Positions 43,369 through 52,332 are shown, counted from the first letter of the stretch. The stretch: 64,000 nt of DNA from Schleiferia thermophila (GCF_003337435.1 NZ_QPJS01000001.1:512513-576512), one strand, 5' to 3'. A program made the numbers and translations. Notes: generated by a model from the sequence alone, not told the origin.

Positions 43369-43719
43369 TTGAAAAGCTACAAAATAAACATACGACGACA
43401 GGATTTCTACGAAATGGTCTGGGATGTCGTGCGTATGATTCCAAGCGGCAGAGTGACTACATATGGTCATATTGCCGAATATCTGGGCACCAAAAGGGCT
43501 GCTCGGATGGTCGGCTACGCTATGAATGCTTCTCACTCTCAACCTACAATACCAGCTCACAGGGTAGTAAACCGAAAAGGCATGCTTACCGGGAAACATC
43601 ATTTTGGCTCACCTGATCAAATGAAAAAACTACTCGAAGCTGAAGGTGTACAGGTACTCAATGACCAGGTTGTTGGGTTTGATAAATTGCTATGGATACC
43701 TTCCAAAGAACTGCTGTAA
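43369..43719 (+). CDS. Alkyltransferase-like protein (MGMT family, catalytic Cys replaced)
   Basis: 116 residues, the DNA-binding domain of the O6-methylguanine methyltransferase family. The helix-turn-helix with GRVTTYGHIAEYLGTKRAAR and the PAHRVVNRKGMLTGK active-site segment are clear. The methyl-accepting motif PCHR reads PAHR, so the protein cannot accept an alkyl group. Such alkyltransferase-like proteins bind O6-alkylguanine and flag it for nucleotide excision repair in studied cases; uvrA is in this window at 18 kb. The start is TTG 43369, since no ATG is in frame upstream. Confidence 0.9.
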   Translation: MKSYKINIRRQDFYEMVWDVVRMIPSGRVTTYGHIAEYLGTKRAARMVGYAMNASHSQPTIPAHRVVNRKGMLTGKHHFGSPDQMKKLLEAEGVQVLNDQVVGFDKLLWIPSKELL

Positions 43720-43721
43720 AG

Positions 43722-43745
43722 TAAAAATCCGGCCCATTGGCCGGA
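43722..43745 (-). terminator. Terminator of the metallopeptidase gene
   Basis: TCCGGCC (43728-43734) pairs with GGCCGGA (43739-43745) over a 4-base loop. Read on the minus strand the stem is followed by five T residues, so it terminates the gene ending at 43776. Confidence 0.8.
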
Positions 43746-43775
43746 AACAAAGTACATTAATAAAAATTTATAGTT

Positions 43776-44462
43776 TTAGTCCCTGTTGTTGAGAAAGAGC
43801 AAAATATAATACAACAGTTGAGCCAGGGACGCCAAAGCAGCTACAAGATACGTATTGGCAGCCCATTTCAGGGCATCTTTGGCCATATGATGCTCTCTTA
43901 CAGATGTAATGCCAGCATTTTCTAGCCAAACAAGAGCCCTGTTGCTGGCATCGTATTCAACCGGTAATGTAATGAGAGTAAAGAGAGTAATGGCTGCCTG
44001 GAGAATGATGATAGTCAGCAAGACCATGTTTATGGAAAACACATTGACGATAAAAGTTCCGAACAGCATAAAGAGAAATATAAAAGAGAGCATTTTGCTG
44101 CTGAAGCTCACCACCGGCACCAATGCTGACCTCATTTGTAACCATGCATAGGCTGTGGCATGCTGTACGGCGTGCCCTACTTCATGCGCAGCTACAGCTG
44201 CTGCTGCGACAGATCTTCCGTTGTACACTTCGGGGGAGAGATTGACAGTTTTCTCCAAGGGATTGTAGTGATCGGTAAGTTTAACGGGTACAGAAACAAT
44301 CCTCACATCATAAATTCCATGGTCGCGTAGCATTTTTTCAGCTACTTCTGCACCGGTAAGACCAGCCGCTACAGGTACACGGCTATATTTTTCAAATCTC
44401 GATTTGAGCTTTAATTGAACAATGTAGCCAACTACTGCAAAAACAATTAGAATTACAATCAT
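43776..44462 (-). CDS. Membrane zinc metallopeptidase (YugP-like)
   Basis: 228 residues. An N-terminal membrane anchor (MIVILIVFAVVGYIVQL) is followed by a YugP/PF04298 domain: GLTGAEVAEKMLRDHGI, DHYNPLEKTVNLSPEVYNG and the zinc site VAAHEVGHAVQH (HEXXH). Two or three further helices follow, and LPVEYDASNRAL carries the conserved acidic residue that probably completes the zinc site. The physiological substrate is unknown. The gene is monocistronic with its own terminator. Confidence 0.9.
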   Translation of the reverse strand: MIVILIVFAVVGYIVQLKLKSRFEKYSRVPVAAGLTGAEVAEKMLRDHGIYDVRIVSVPVKLTDHYNPLEKTVNLSPEVYNGRSVAAAAVAAHEVGHAVQHATAYAWLQMRSALVPVVSFSSKMLSFIFLFMLFGTFIVNVFSINMVLLTIIILQAAITLFTLITLPVEYDASNRALVWLENAGITSVREHHMAKDALKWAANTYLVAALASLAQLLYYILLFLNNRD

Positions 44463-44560
44463 ATTTCTTTAAAATTTACAACAAAAATAACAAAGCAAAT
44501 GCCGATAAAAAGGGCTGTCAGTCTTCAGAAGGCTATTTTTGCAAGCTATTAAGTTATGGA

Positions 44561-45376
44561 ATGAAAAGAGCGTTGATTTTGGTATGTAATGACGATGGCA
44601 TCACGGCTCCCGGTATCAGAAATCTTATAAAAGCCGTTCAGAATATTGGCGATGTGGTAGTAGTGGCACCAGACAAGCCTCAATCTGGTATGGGACACGC
44701 CATTACCATCAATTCCTCACTTCGATGTGATCCGATCAAAATTGACGATGGATCACAAAAAGAATATGCATGTTCAGGCACTCCTGTAGATTGTGTTAAA
44801 TTGGCTGTATCGTATCTGCTGCCCCGAAAGCCGGATTTGATCGTCTCCGGCATCAATCACGGTTCCAACTCTTCCATCAATGTCATTTACAGTGGCACCA
44901 TGTCAGCTGCAGTGGAAGGTGCTTTGGAAAATATTCCTTCCATTGGATTTTCATTGCTGGATTATGCGTGGGAGGCCGACTTTTCTAAAGCACTCCGCTG
45001 GGTTAGGGTCATCTCAAAATTGGTTTTAAAGCATGGTCTTCCAAAAGGTATTTGTCTGAATGTGAACATTCCAAAAGTAATAAATAACCAGGACTACAAG
45101 GGAGTAAAAATTTGCCGTCAGGCAGAAGCTATGTGGGAAGAAGAAATAGATGTACGAAAAGACCCCAGAGGCAGAAATTATTTCTGGCTGTCTGGGTCCT
45201 TTGTAAATCACGATAAAGGTAAAGATACTGATGAATATGCCCTTGAAAATTACTTCATTTCGGTAGTGCCTATTAAGGTCGATTTTACAGCCTATGACCA
45301 ACTCAAAGCGATGTCTAAATGGAATTTCGAAATTTCCCGTCACACCACAAAGGAAGCCTTGCCAAAGGACTTTTAG
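44561..45376 (+). CDS. surE: 5'/3'-nucleotidase SurE
   Basis: 271 residues. The metal site CNDDGITAPGI is at the N-terminus, followed by VVVVAPDKPQSGMGHAIT, GTPVDCVKLAVSYLLP and DLIVSGINHGSNSSINVIYS, all characteristic of SurE. It dephosphorylates nucleoside monophosphates and acts in stationary-phase survival in E. coli. The 3' end overlaps the next small membrane protein gene by 58 bases in another frame, and lpxB lies just beyond, suggesting one operon. Confidence 0.95.
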   Translation: MKRALILVCNDDGITAPGIRNLIKAVQNIGDVVVVAPDKPQSGMGHAITINSSLRCDPIKIDDGSQKEYACSGTPVDCVKLAVSYLLPRKPDLIVSGINHGSNSSINVIYSGTMSAAVEGALENIPSIGFSLLDYAWEADFSKALRWVRVISKLVLKHGLPKGICLNVNIPKVINNQDYKGVKICRQAEAMWEEEIDVRKDPRGRNYFWLSGSFVNHDKGKDTDEYALENYFISVVPIKVDFTAYDQLKAMSKWNFEISRHTTKEALPKDF

Positions 45377-45630
45377 TTGCTCTGATACCGCCATTGTTGG
45401 CAATTATTGGAGTACTAATCAAATATCCCGTTTTGATCTCTGGTCAGTCAAGTCTTACTATCTCTGAAATCAAATCCCTTTTCTTTCAGGTGATCAGTCT
45501 AGGATTGATTATCAATGTGATACTCTTTTTTTTCTTCATCAATCGAGACCAAGAACAAACCGCTAAAGGCATCCTGGTGTCTTCACTTGTAATTCTCATC
45601 ATTGGAGTTATTAACAAATTTTTGTTGTAA
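45319..45630 (+). CDS. Small membrane protein, three predicted helices
   Basis: 103 residues from ATG 45319, which lies inside surE. It has three hydrophobic segments (GLLVALIPPLLAIIGVLI; SLFFQVISLGLIINVILFFF; GILVSSLVILIIGVINKF) and a charged loop NRDQEQTAKG between the second and third. I do not recognise the family by name, although small proteins of this shape occur next to surE/lpxB in Bacteroidota. The overlap with surE and the 65-base gap to lpxB suggest coupled expression with envelope genes. A downstream start such as TTG 45358 is possible. Confidence 0.65.
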   Translation: MEFRNFPSHHKGSLAKGLLVALIPPLLAIIGVLIKYPVLISGQSSLTISEIKSLFFQVISLGLIINVILFFFFINRDQEQTAKGILVSSLVILIIGVINKFLL

Positions 45631-45695
45631 ATTTCCGTATCCTCTGAATTTCAATGCGATAAGATACACTCTTATTTTGTACTATCTCCAAAACT

Positions 45696-46814
45696 ATGAA
45701 ATTTTTACTTTTAGCTGGTGAACCATCGGGCGATCTGCATGGAGCCAATTTGCTCAGACATCTCAAAAAATTCTTCCCTGATGGAGCATTTTACTGTTTT
45801 GGAGGTGACAAAATGGCAGCAAATGGAGCTCATCTATTGTTGCATTACAGGGAAATGGCGTTTATGGGGTTTTGGGAAGTCATCAGCAACCTGCCCAAAA
45901 TCCTGAAGAATCTCCGCTTTTGCAAAAATTGGATTTCGAAAAACAGACCCGATGTTGTCATCTTCATTGATTTTCCCGGATTTAACCTAAGGGTAGCTGA
46001 ATTTTCAAAAAAACAAGGATGTAGAAACATTTATTACATAAGTCCTCAAATCTGGGCATGGAAGGAGAGCAGAGTTTATCAAATCATTAGAAACATCGAC
46101 TTAATGATCACGATTTTGCCTTTTGAGCGAGATTTTTACAGGAAATACAATTATGAGGTAAAATTCGCCGGACATCCCTTGCTCGATGCCCTATATCTGG
46201 ACAAGCAATCAGTGGAAAAGTCAGATGCTGATAAGGATATTGACGTAGTACTACTACCAGGTAGCCGGCTCCAGGAAGTCCGTCACATACTTCCTGTGAT
46301 GACTGAGGTGGCAGTACATTTCCCGGACAGAAAATTTGTAGTGGCTGCTGCCCCTAACCTTCCCGATGAAATTTTTCAGCTCTGCATAAAAGGCAAGTCA
46401 AACGTCGAGATTATCAAAGAAAAAACCTATGAACTCATCAGACGGTCAAAAGCTGCTATAGTGACTTCGGGCACTGCAACTCTTGAAACAGCTTTGCTTG
46501 GCACACCCTTGATTGTCGTGTACAAAGGCAACTCTATTAGTTATTGGATCGCCAGACAACTGGTCAAGGTTAAATACATATCACTTATTAACCTGATATT
46601 AGACCATCCCGCAGTACCTGAGTTGATTCAATATCAAGTGACGCCTTCCAAAATAAAAGAACACCTAAGCATGCTGCTTACAGACCCAAAAGTGGTCGAG
46701 GAGCAACATCAGAACTTCAGCAGGCTTCATAAGCTACTTGGCGGAAGTGGCGCTTCGCAACGAGCGGCAATATTTATCAAAGAATATATCACAGAGCATG
46801 GTAAGCAAGTTTAA
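45696..46814 (+). CDS. lpxB: Lipid-A-disaccharide synthase
   Basis: 372 residues. The start MKFLLLAGEPSGDLHGANLL is diagnostic, followed by YCFGGDKMAANGAHLLLHYR, MAFMGFWEVI, YYISPQIWAWKESRV and the C-terminal TSGTATLETALLGTPLIVVYK. It joins UDP-diacylglucosamine and lipid X to make lipid A disaccharide at the inner membrane. Its stop overlaps the SpoIID-like gene by 17 bases. With lptB at 21.5 kb it confirms an LPS-bearing outer membrane. Confidence 0.96.
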   Translation: MKFLLLAGEPSGDLHGANLLRHLKKFFPDGAFYCFGGDKMAANGAHLLLHYREMAFMGFWEVISNLPKILKNLRFCKNWISKNRPDVVIFIDFPGFNLRVAEFSKKQGCRNIYYISPQIWAWKESRVYQIIRNIDLMITILPFERDFYRKYNYEVKFAGHPLLDALYLDKQSVEKSDADKDIDVVLLPGSRLQEVRHILPVMTEVAVHFPDRKFVVAAAPNLPDEIFQLCIKGKSNVEIIKEKTYELIRRSKAAIVTSGTATLETALLGTPLIVVYKGNSISYWIARQLVKVKYISLINLILDHPAVPELIQYQVTPSKIKEHLSMLLTDPKVVEEQHQNFSRLHKLLGGSGASQRAAIFIKEYITEHGKQV

Positions 46815-48015
46815 ATTGCTTTTTCTCATTACTTGTTGTATTGGCACCGTGATGCTCTCTGCCCAGGAGTCTGATATCAAGGTACGGATATTTAGTAACG
46901 AAATTTTTCATGAGGCTCTTTTCCGGCCAAAAAACGGAACTTATTTCATCACAGCCATCGATTCTCAGCGAATGTTGGTCGATACAATCATAGAAGTTTC
47001 ATCCGCAGGTATGGACAATTTGCTTACCATTACAAAACAGGGCACACATCTTTTGTTGTTCAAAGGTCGCCGAGCGTTAGGCCGATACCATGGATTGTAC
47101 TTCATTGCCGGCGATACTTCCTGCAGCTTCCTGTTTCACCTCAATAAAAAAGAAAGATGGTACGATGGAAGTCTTTACATCTGGTCTACCTCCCAGTCGA
47201 TGGTAGCGGTCAATCATGTGGACCTTGAGCAATATGTGGCTGGAGTCGTGGAATCGGAAGGGGGTAATTTCCCAGAACTGGAATACTTTAAAGCACAGGC
47301 TGTATTGGCGAGAACATTTGCCATCCGCAACATTACCAAACACCTAAAGGAGGGCTATAATTTAAAGGATGATATCACTTCGCAGGTTTATCATAGCCGG
47401 GCTTATTACAGATATTCCGACCTTATCCGAAAGGCAGTATCCGAAACTCGGGATACGATAGTCGTTGATTCGGCCAGCCGGCAGCCCATATTTGCTGCAT
47501 TCCATGCAAACAGTGGAGGTCATACGGTGTGTGCCGAAGATGCCTGGCATCGAAAACTACCCAATCTAGTGGCTAAGGAAGATCCCTATTCCGTAGGAAT
47601 GAACTCATATCAGTGGACCAAAAGACTTCCAAAAAAAGACGTGCAGGAATACATAGCCAGAAAGCTCGGTTTAAAAGTAACTTCGGAACTTATAGCTGCC
47701 ATCGACAGCTTTCATCAGCCCGTAAGGTTAAACCATTTCCGATACCAAAATAAGTCCTTTCCGTTACGGGATTTCAGGTTTCACTTCCAACTTAAATCTA
47801 CTTTTTTTGACATCCAACCCGATGGAAATCAGTACATCCTTAGTGGCAAAGGCAATGGTCATGGAGTAGGACTTTCACAAGAAGGAGCTATCAACATGGC
47901 TTCTCAAGGATTTTCGTACAAAGAAATTATTTATTTTTACTACCAGAATGTAAGCTTTGAGAGCCTTAGCCAATACAAGCAGATACTGGCAGAAGCCACA
48001 CAACTGGCTTTTTAA
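46798..48015 (+). CDS. SpoIID/LytB-domain protein (peptidoglycan-related)
   Basis: 405 residues from ATG 46798 with a signal peptide (MVSKFKLLFLITCCIGTVMLSAQ). The SpoIID domain covers about residues 120-390: NHVDLEQYVAGVVESEGG, QAVLARTFAIRNI, AAFHANSGGHTVCAEDAW and GKGNGHGVGLSQEGAINMAS. SpoIID of sporulating bacteria is a lytic transglycosylase on denuded glycan; this family is widespread in non-sporulating Bacteroidota, where its role is unclear. The start overlaps lpxB by 17 bases and the end overlaps the comEC frame by about 59 bases. Confidence 0.88.
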   Translation: MVSKFKLLFLITCCIGTVMLSAQESDIKVRIFSNEIFHEALFRPKNGTYFITAIDSQRMLVDTIIEVSSAGMDNLLTITKQGTHLLLFKGRRALGRYHGLYFIAGDTSCSFLFHLNKKERWYDGSLYIWSTSQSMVAVNHVDLEQYVAGVVESEGGNFPELEYFKAQAVLARTFAIRNITKHLKEGYNLKDDITSQVYHSRAYYRYSDLIRKAVSETRDTIVVDSASRQPIFAAFHANSGGHTVCAEDAWHRKLPNLVAKEDPYSVGMNSYQWTKRLPKKDVQEYIARKLGLKVTSELIAAIDSFHQPVRLNHFRYQNKSFPLRDFRFHFQLKSTFFDIQPDGNQYILSGKGNGHGVGLSQEGAINMASQGFSYKEIIYFYYQNVSFESLSQYKQILAEATQLAF

Positions 48016-49915
48016 GGTCTCTTTATGTTTCATCTCAGGAATTATAACGGCTCGGTTTTGCTTATTCACAATGCCAACTGTGGTGCTGTTGGCAGTGTTC
48101 CTATTTTTGATATCAGGATTTTTGGCATTCCAAAACTATAGGGGGTTTTTTGCTCATGTGAGCTTTTATTTTCTAGGTTATTTTCTCTTTGATACAGAGA
48201 ATAAATATTTCTTACGAAATCAAACTAATTATTCGGATGTATCCGTTGCAAGAGTAAAACGAATTTTGAAAGATTCTGACACCTATGTACAACTCAAAGT
48301 ATCGGTTTTTGACCTGGCTTCTACCCATCTTTTTGAAGCGATTTTATTTGTAAACAAATCTAAGGACAGTATAATTTTATGGCCAGGCGATGTTCTTTTG
48401 AGCCAGACGAGGTTTCAGCCAATAGAAGATGTTACAATACCCTATGCTTTTTCACCCTCTCAATACTATAAAAGCAAAGGCATTTCCCACACGGGTTTTT
48501 TAAATGAGGCCAAGGTACTGTATATCGAAAAAAATGGATTTTTATCTCCTTACAGGCCTGCATGGTTTCTAAACAGAAGATTAGTTGAGTCTATTTTACA
48601 ATGGCCTGGTGATTCAAAGGCAAAAGAAATACTGATTGCACTGATTAGTGGAACCAAGGATTTTCTTTCTGAAGATGTTCGGACTACTTATTCAGACACT
48701 GGTATTATTCACGTCCTTGCTGTTTCAGGTTTGCATACAGGGTTGATATATGTACTGATGAGTTGGATTCTAAACTTTGTAATGGGTCATCGTATGCCAT
48801 TTTTAAAGTCGGGGATTATCATATTATCTCTTTGGTTTTATGCATTATTGACTGGTTTTTCGCCTTCTGTTATCAGGGCGGCTACTATGTTTTCATTTAT
48901 TCAGATTGGACAATCTTTGAAGCGAAAAACAGGTATATACCACTCCTTAGCTATTTCGGCAGTTACGATATTAACCTTTCATCCATTCCTTCTGTTTGAA
49001 ATTGGGTTCCAGCTTAGCTATTCTGCTGTTTTGGGAATTGTGATGCTTTCAGATAAATTGTACAATATGCTGTCATTTTCTAATCAATTTGTACTGGATA
49101 AAATCACTAGGTTGCTCTCTGTTTCCATAGCTGCTCAGCTATTTACAGTCCCATTTTCTATGTACTATTTTTCACAATTTCCTACCTACTTTTTTATTGC
49201 TAATATATTTGCTATTCCCATAGTTACATTGGTGATATATGTTGGATTTCCACTGGCCTTGTTCTGTTCTGTTTTACCTCAATTATCTCCTTTGGGCATC
49301 ATCCCTGTTTGGCTTATTCAAGTCAATACCTACCTGGCCGAATGCATCCAGTTATTACCACTTTCAGTTGTCAAAGGTATTTTTATTTCCCCCTTTCAGT
49401 TTTTTTTATTGATAATTCTTGTTTTTATGCTTTCATTATCTCTTATATACCGAAAGAAGAATTACCTCTTTACCGGATTACTTCTGATATTATTTCTACA
49501 GATTACGCAGATATTTCATCACTTAGTACGAGATAAATATATTTTGAAAATTGGATTGTTTTCTTATAAAGAGGAACCTCTGCTAATTCTGAAATCTGGC
49601 AGCAAAATGTCGATTTTTTCTAAGTATTATCAGCAGTTAAAAAAAGGGGAAAAACTCTACTTATCCAAATTCAAAATCATGGAAAAAATTGATCCGAATC
49701 TAGTCGATTTTCAGTCCATGTCTGATTTAATTCAACTACAACTTTCTGGAGAAAGACAGATTAATCTGTTAACAAAAGACAAGACTAGTTTTATAACAGA
49801 TAATTCGATTGTGATTAACTTAAAAAATCCAGAGCAATCGTACGCATTTGGGACTGACGTGCATCTTGAGATCCGGAAATCAAATCGTAACAGTTATTGG
49901 ATTCTTGTATTTTGA
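47957..49915 (+). CDS. comEC: ComEC/Rec2-family DNA uptake channel protein
   Basis: Up to 652 residues from TTG 47957, inside the previous gene; no closer ATG gives a complete N-terminus. The N-terminal helices and a DUF4131-like domain are followed by the Competence domain with TGIIHVLAVSGLHTGLIYVL and GFSPSVIRAATMFSFI. The usual C-terminal metallo-beta-lactamase domain is absent; instead there is a tail of about 120 residues (GLFSYKEEPLLILKSGSKMS onward), a layout I recall from other Bacteroidota. It would carry single-stranded DNA across the inner membrane. The 3' end overlaps the receiver-domain gene by 36 bases. Confidence 0.88.
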   Translation: MRALANTSRYWQKPHNWLFKVSLCFISGIITARFCLFTMPTVVLLAVFLFLISGFLAFQNYRGFFAHVSFYFLGYFLFDTENKYFLRNQTNYSDVSVARVKRILKDSDTYVQLKVSVFDLASTHLFEAILFVNKSKDSIILWPGDVLLSQTRFQPIEDVTIPYAFSPSQYYKSKGISHTGFLNEAKVLYIEKNGFLSPYRPAWFLNRRLVESILQWPGDSKAKEILIALISGTKDFLSEDVRTTYSDTGIIHVLAVSGLHTGLIYVLMSWILNFVMGHRMPFLKSGIIILSLWFYALLTGFSPSVIRAATMFSFIQIGQSLKRKTGIYHSLAISAVTILTFHPFLLFEIGFQLSYSAVLGIVMLSDKLYNMLSFSNQFVLDKITRLLSVSIAAQLFTVPFSMYYFSQFPTYFFIANIFAIPIVTLVIYVGFPLALFCSVLPQLSPLGIIPVWLIQVNTYLAECIQLLPLSVVKGIFISPFQFFLLIILVFMLSLSLIYRKKNYLFTGLLLILFLQITQIFHHLVRDKYILKIGLFSYKEEPLLILKSGSKMSIFSKYYQQLKKGEKLYLSKFKIMEKIDPNLVDFQSMSDLIQLQLSGERQINLLTKDKTSFITDNSIVINLKNPEQSYAFGTDVHLEIRKSNRNSYWILVF

Positions 49916-50308
49916 ATTGCCGTAAATCACTCGCATAATGTGGTACATCAATGCCCTGTTTTCAATAGGCCGTTGAAGCAGCACATTAATCCCGTGATAA
50001 ATAGCCCTGCCTCGATAATCTTTTGTAGAAAGACCTATGACGGGGATATCCGACTTAATCTCTTTCCGGATTTGATCGATGATCTCAAAGGAAGAGGGGT
50101 TTTTATTTTCCATGTCGAGTAGCAGAAGTTCATATGTATGACTTTGAACCTTTTTGTACAACTCTTCTACATTTGGTACTATCTCAGGATTTAGCTCATT
50201 TTTTTCCAGCATGATTTTTAGCAAGAGCTGATTCACTTCATCATTTTCAAAAATTAAAACCCTGGAACCAGATATGGTATTCGGATCATTTACATCGTAA
50301 TCAACCAT
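49880..50308 (-). CDS. Stand-alone receiver-domain protein with altered active site
   Basis: 142 residues from ATG 50308. The fold is a response-regulator receiver (SRVLIFENDEVNQLLLKIML; YELLLLDMENKNPSSFEII; DIPVIGLSTKDYRG). The phospho-acceptor Asp (LLLLDME) and the Thr/Ser are kept, but the acidic pair DD reads EN and the conserved Lys of KP reads QRP, so phosphorylation chemistry may be weak or lost. There is no output domain. It may act by protein contacts. It is convergent with comEC with a 36-base overlap and divergent from nhaC. Confidence 0.78.
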   Translation of the reverse strand: MVDYDVNDPNTISGSRVLIFENDEVNQLLLKIMLEKNELNPEIVPNVEELYKKVQSHTYELLLLDMENKNPSSFEIIDQIRKEIKSDIPVIGLSTKDYRGRAIYHGINVLLQRPIENRALMYHIMRVIYGNSKYKNPITVTI

Positions 50309-50406
50309 AATAAGTGTATTTTTTACACGAAGCAAAGATATCAATTTACATAGATACCACCTATCTAACAAAAAAAATTACACATTGATTTAGCCGCATA
50401 TGTATT

Positions 50407-51840
50407 TTGGCGAAAAAATTCTTGAAAGGTAGAAAAATCCCGCTTTTCGTTGCTCTACTTCCAGTAGCTATTCTCATTATATTATTGGCATTCAATGTAT
50501 TATATATATCGGGAAGCGATGCTCTTAGCGGTAGCAACCAACTAATTCTTATCTTTTGTGCTTTTCTCACCTTCGCCTTATCTTACCGATATGGTACTAC
50601 ATGGCGAATGATACAGGACAGTATAGCGGACAACATCAAGCAGAGCAGTCCTGCAATTCTCATACTACTTCTAATAGGTTCCCTGGCTGCAGTTTGGACG
50701 TTTAGCGGTATCGTGCCTACCATGATTTACTATGGACTTAAAATTTTAAACCCTTTGTTTTTTCTTCCTCTCACGGTATTGGTATCTTCTATCGTTTCCC
50801 TGGCCACAGGCAGCTCATGGAGTACCTCAGCTACTGTGGGCATAGCGATGATGGGCATTGGCAATTCTTTAGGTATTAGTCCGGCCATCTCTGCAGGAGC
50901 CATACTCACCGGAGCTTATTTTGGTGATAAATTAAGCCCTCTCTCAGATACGACCAATCTTGCTGCAGCCGTAGCTGGTACTGATTTGGCCCGCCATATT
51001 CGCTACATGAGCATTACCACGATACCGACCTATACAATTTCTCTGCTTATTTTCACTGGTATATCACTGACAAAGAGTACGTTTTCTGTAGAAAGTGCTG
51101 CTACCGGGCAACTCGTCGAAGTACTTCAGCAAAACTTTTACATTACCCCTTATTCTCTTCTGGTACCAGCACTGGTCATATTCTTGATAGCTTTTCGCTT
51201 TCCCAGCATTCCGGCCATATTTGTAGGTCTTCTTGGAGGAATTATTTCGGCCCTGCTTTTCCAGACGGATTTTGCGTTAAGCGGACTTGATTATCGCCAG
51301 AAAATTAGCCTTCTGATGCAGGTTATCACCACCAGCCATGAGACCCATACAGGCCTTGATGCCCTGGATGAGCTACTTTCAACAGGGGGTATGGCCGGTA
51401 TGCTCAATACTGTCTGGCTCATCATTTCGGCCATGTGCTTCGGAGGAGCCATGGAAGCTTCCGGATTTCTTCGCCGAATAACAGATGCCATCATGTCACT
51501 TGCTAAGAGTGAATTTTCTCTTTTTGCCGCCACAACGGGTACAACCCTCTTTGTAAATATCACCGCAAGTGACCAATATCTTTCTCTCGTCATACCCGGA
51601 AAGATGTATGCTCCTTCTTATACACAAAAAGGATTAGCACCTGAAAATCTCAGCCGAACCCTCGAAGACAGCGGCACGGTAACCTCCGTCCTCATACCCT
51701 GGAATACCTGTGGGGCCTATCATTCCGGTATCCTCGGCGTTGCCACATTTAGCTATTTGCCTTTTGTTTTTTTCAGCCTGCTGAGTCCGTTTACCACTCT
51801 ATTGGTAGCTGCACTTCAAATCAAAATTAAAAGACTCTGA
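50407..51840 (+). CDS. nhaC: Na+/H+ antiporter NhaC family
   Basis: 477 residues from TTG 50407; no in-frame ATG gives a full N-terminus. About 11-12 membrane helices. NhaC motifs include TGSSWSTSATVGIAMMGIGN, GAILTGAYFGDKLSPLSDTT and NTCGAYHSGILGVATFSYLP. It exports Na+ for H+; the paired Na+/Ca2+ exchanger at 604 and the CPA2 antiporter at 39.7 kb are separate units. The gene is monocistronic and divergent from the receiver-domain gene. Confidence 0.93.
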   Translation: MAKKFLKGRKIPLFVALLPVAILIILLAFNVLYISGSDALSGSNQLILIFCAFLTFALSYRYGTTWRMIQDSIADNIKQSSPAILILLLIGSLAAVWTFSGIVPTMIYYGLKILNPLFFLPLTVLVSSIVSLATGSSWSTSATVGIAMMGIGNSLGISPAISAGAILTGAYFGDKLSPLSDTTNLAAAVAGTDLARHIRYMSITTIPTYTISLLIFTGISLTKSTFSVESAATGQLVEVLQQNFYITPYSLLVPALVIFLIAFRFPSIPAIFVGLLGGIISALLFQTDFALSGLDYRQKISLLMQVITTSHETHTGLDALDELLSTGGMAGMLNTVWLIISAMCFGGAMEASGFLRRITDAIMSLAKSEFSLFAATTGTTLFVNITASDQYLSLVIPGKMYAPSYTQKGLAPENLSRTLEDSGTVTSVLIPWNTCGAYHSGILGVATFSYLPFVFFSLLSPFTTLLVAALQIKIKRL

Positions 51841-51915
51841 CCGTATTCTGTAAACATTCAGAATAAAATGAAAATTCTTTCTGGCTTCCTATGAGAATGT
51901 TATGACTGAAAAAAA

Positions 51916-52323
51916 TCAAGCTTGAGGCCGAGTAGGAGGGGTGCGCTGACTGAGGTTTTGCGCGATAGCGTGGAGTATACCAGATATTACAGACACCAGG
52001 AAACTGTAGAAAAGTGCACTCCAAAAGCCACTAACGTCAAAACCGTTGACAAGGTCGGCCGCAATCAGGATCACGAGTGCATTGATGACAAATAAAAATA
52101 TGCCAAACGTAAAAAGGGTAACCGGGAGAGTGAGTAGGATCAGCATAGGCTTAATGGTAATGTTAAATACCGCAAGTACAAGAGCTACGATAAAAGCAGC
52201 TAAAATATCTCGTAAATGTACGCCGGGCGCTATATAAGAGGCCATGAAGATGCTTAAGGTACTGACTGCCAAACGAATGTGAAATGGTGGGTCTTGAAGT
52301 GAAAAGCGAAAATGAAATTTCAT
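51916..52323 (-). CDS. YvlD/phage-holin-4 family small membrane protein
   Basis: 135 residues with four hydrophobic segments (HIRLAVSTLSIFMASYIAPG; LAAFIVALVLAVFNITIKPM; LLTLPVTLFTFGIFLFVINA; FWSALFYSFLVSVISGILHA). The VFNITIKPMLILLTLPVTLF stretch is the hallmark of the YvlD/PF04020 family. Despite the phage-holin name, such proteins are mostly chromosomal and of unknown role. It is the last gene of the sucA-sucB-ccmB-yvlD run, 9 bases after ccmB. Confidence 0.85.
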   Translation of the reverse strand: MKFHFRFSLQDPPFHIRLAVSTLSIFMASYIAPGVHLRDILAAFIVALVLAVFNITIKPMLILLTLPVTLFTFGIFLFVINALVILIAADLVNGFDVSGFWSALFYSFLVSVISGILHAIAQNLSQRTPPTRPQA

Positions 52324-52332
52324 GATGCTAAG

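Noticed and set aside
51916-52323. Phage remnant suggested by the phage-holin family name
   Set aside because: YvlD-type proteins are ordinary chromosomal membrane proteins, and no phage gene is nearby.
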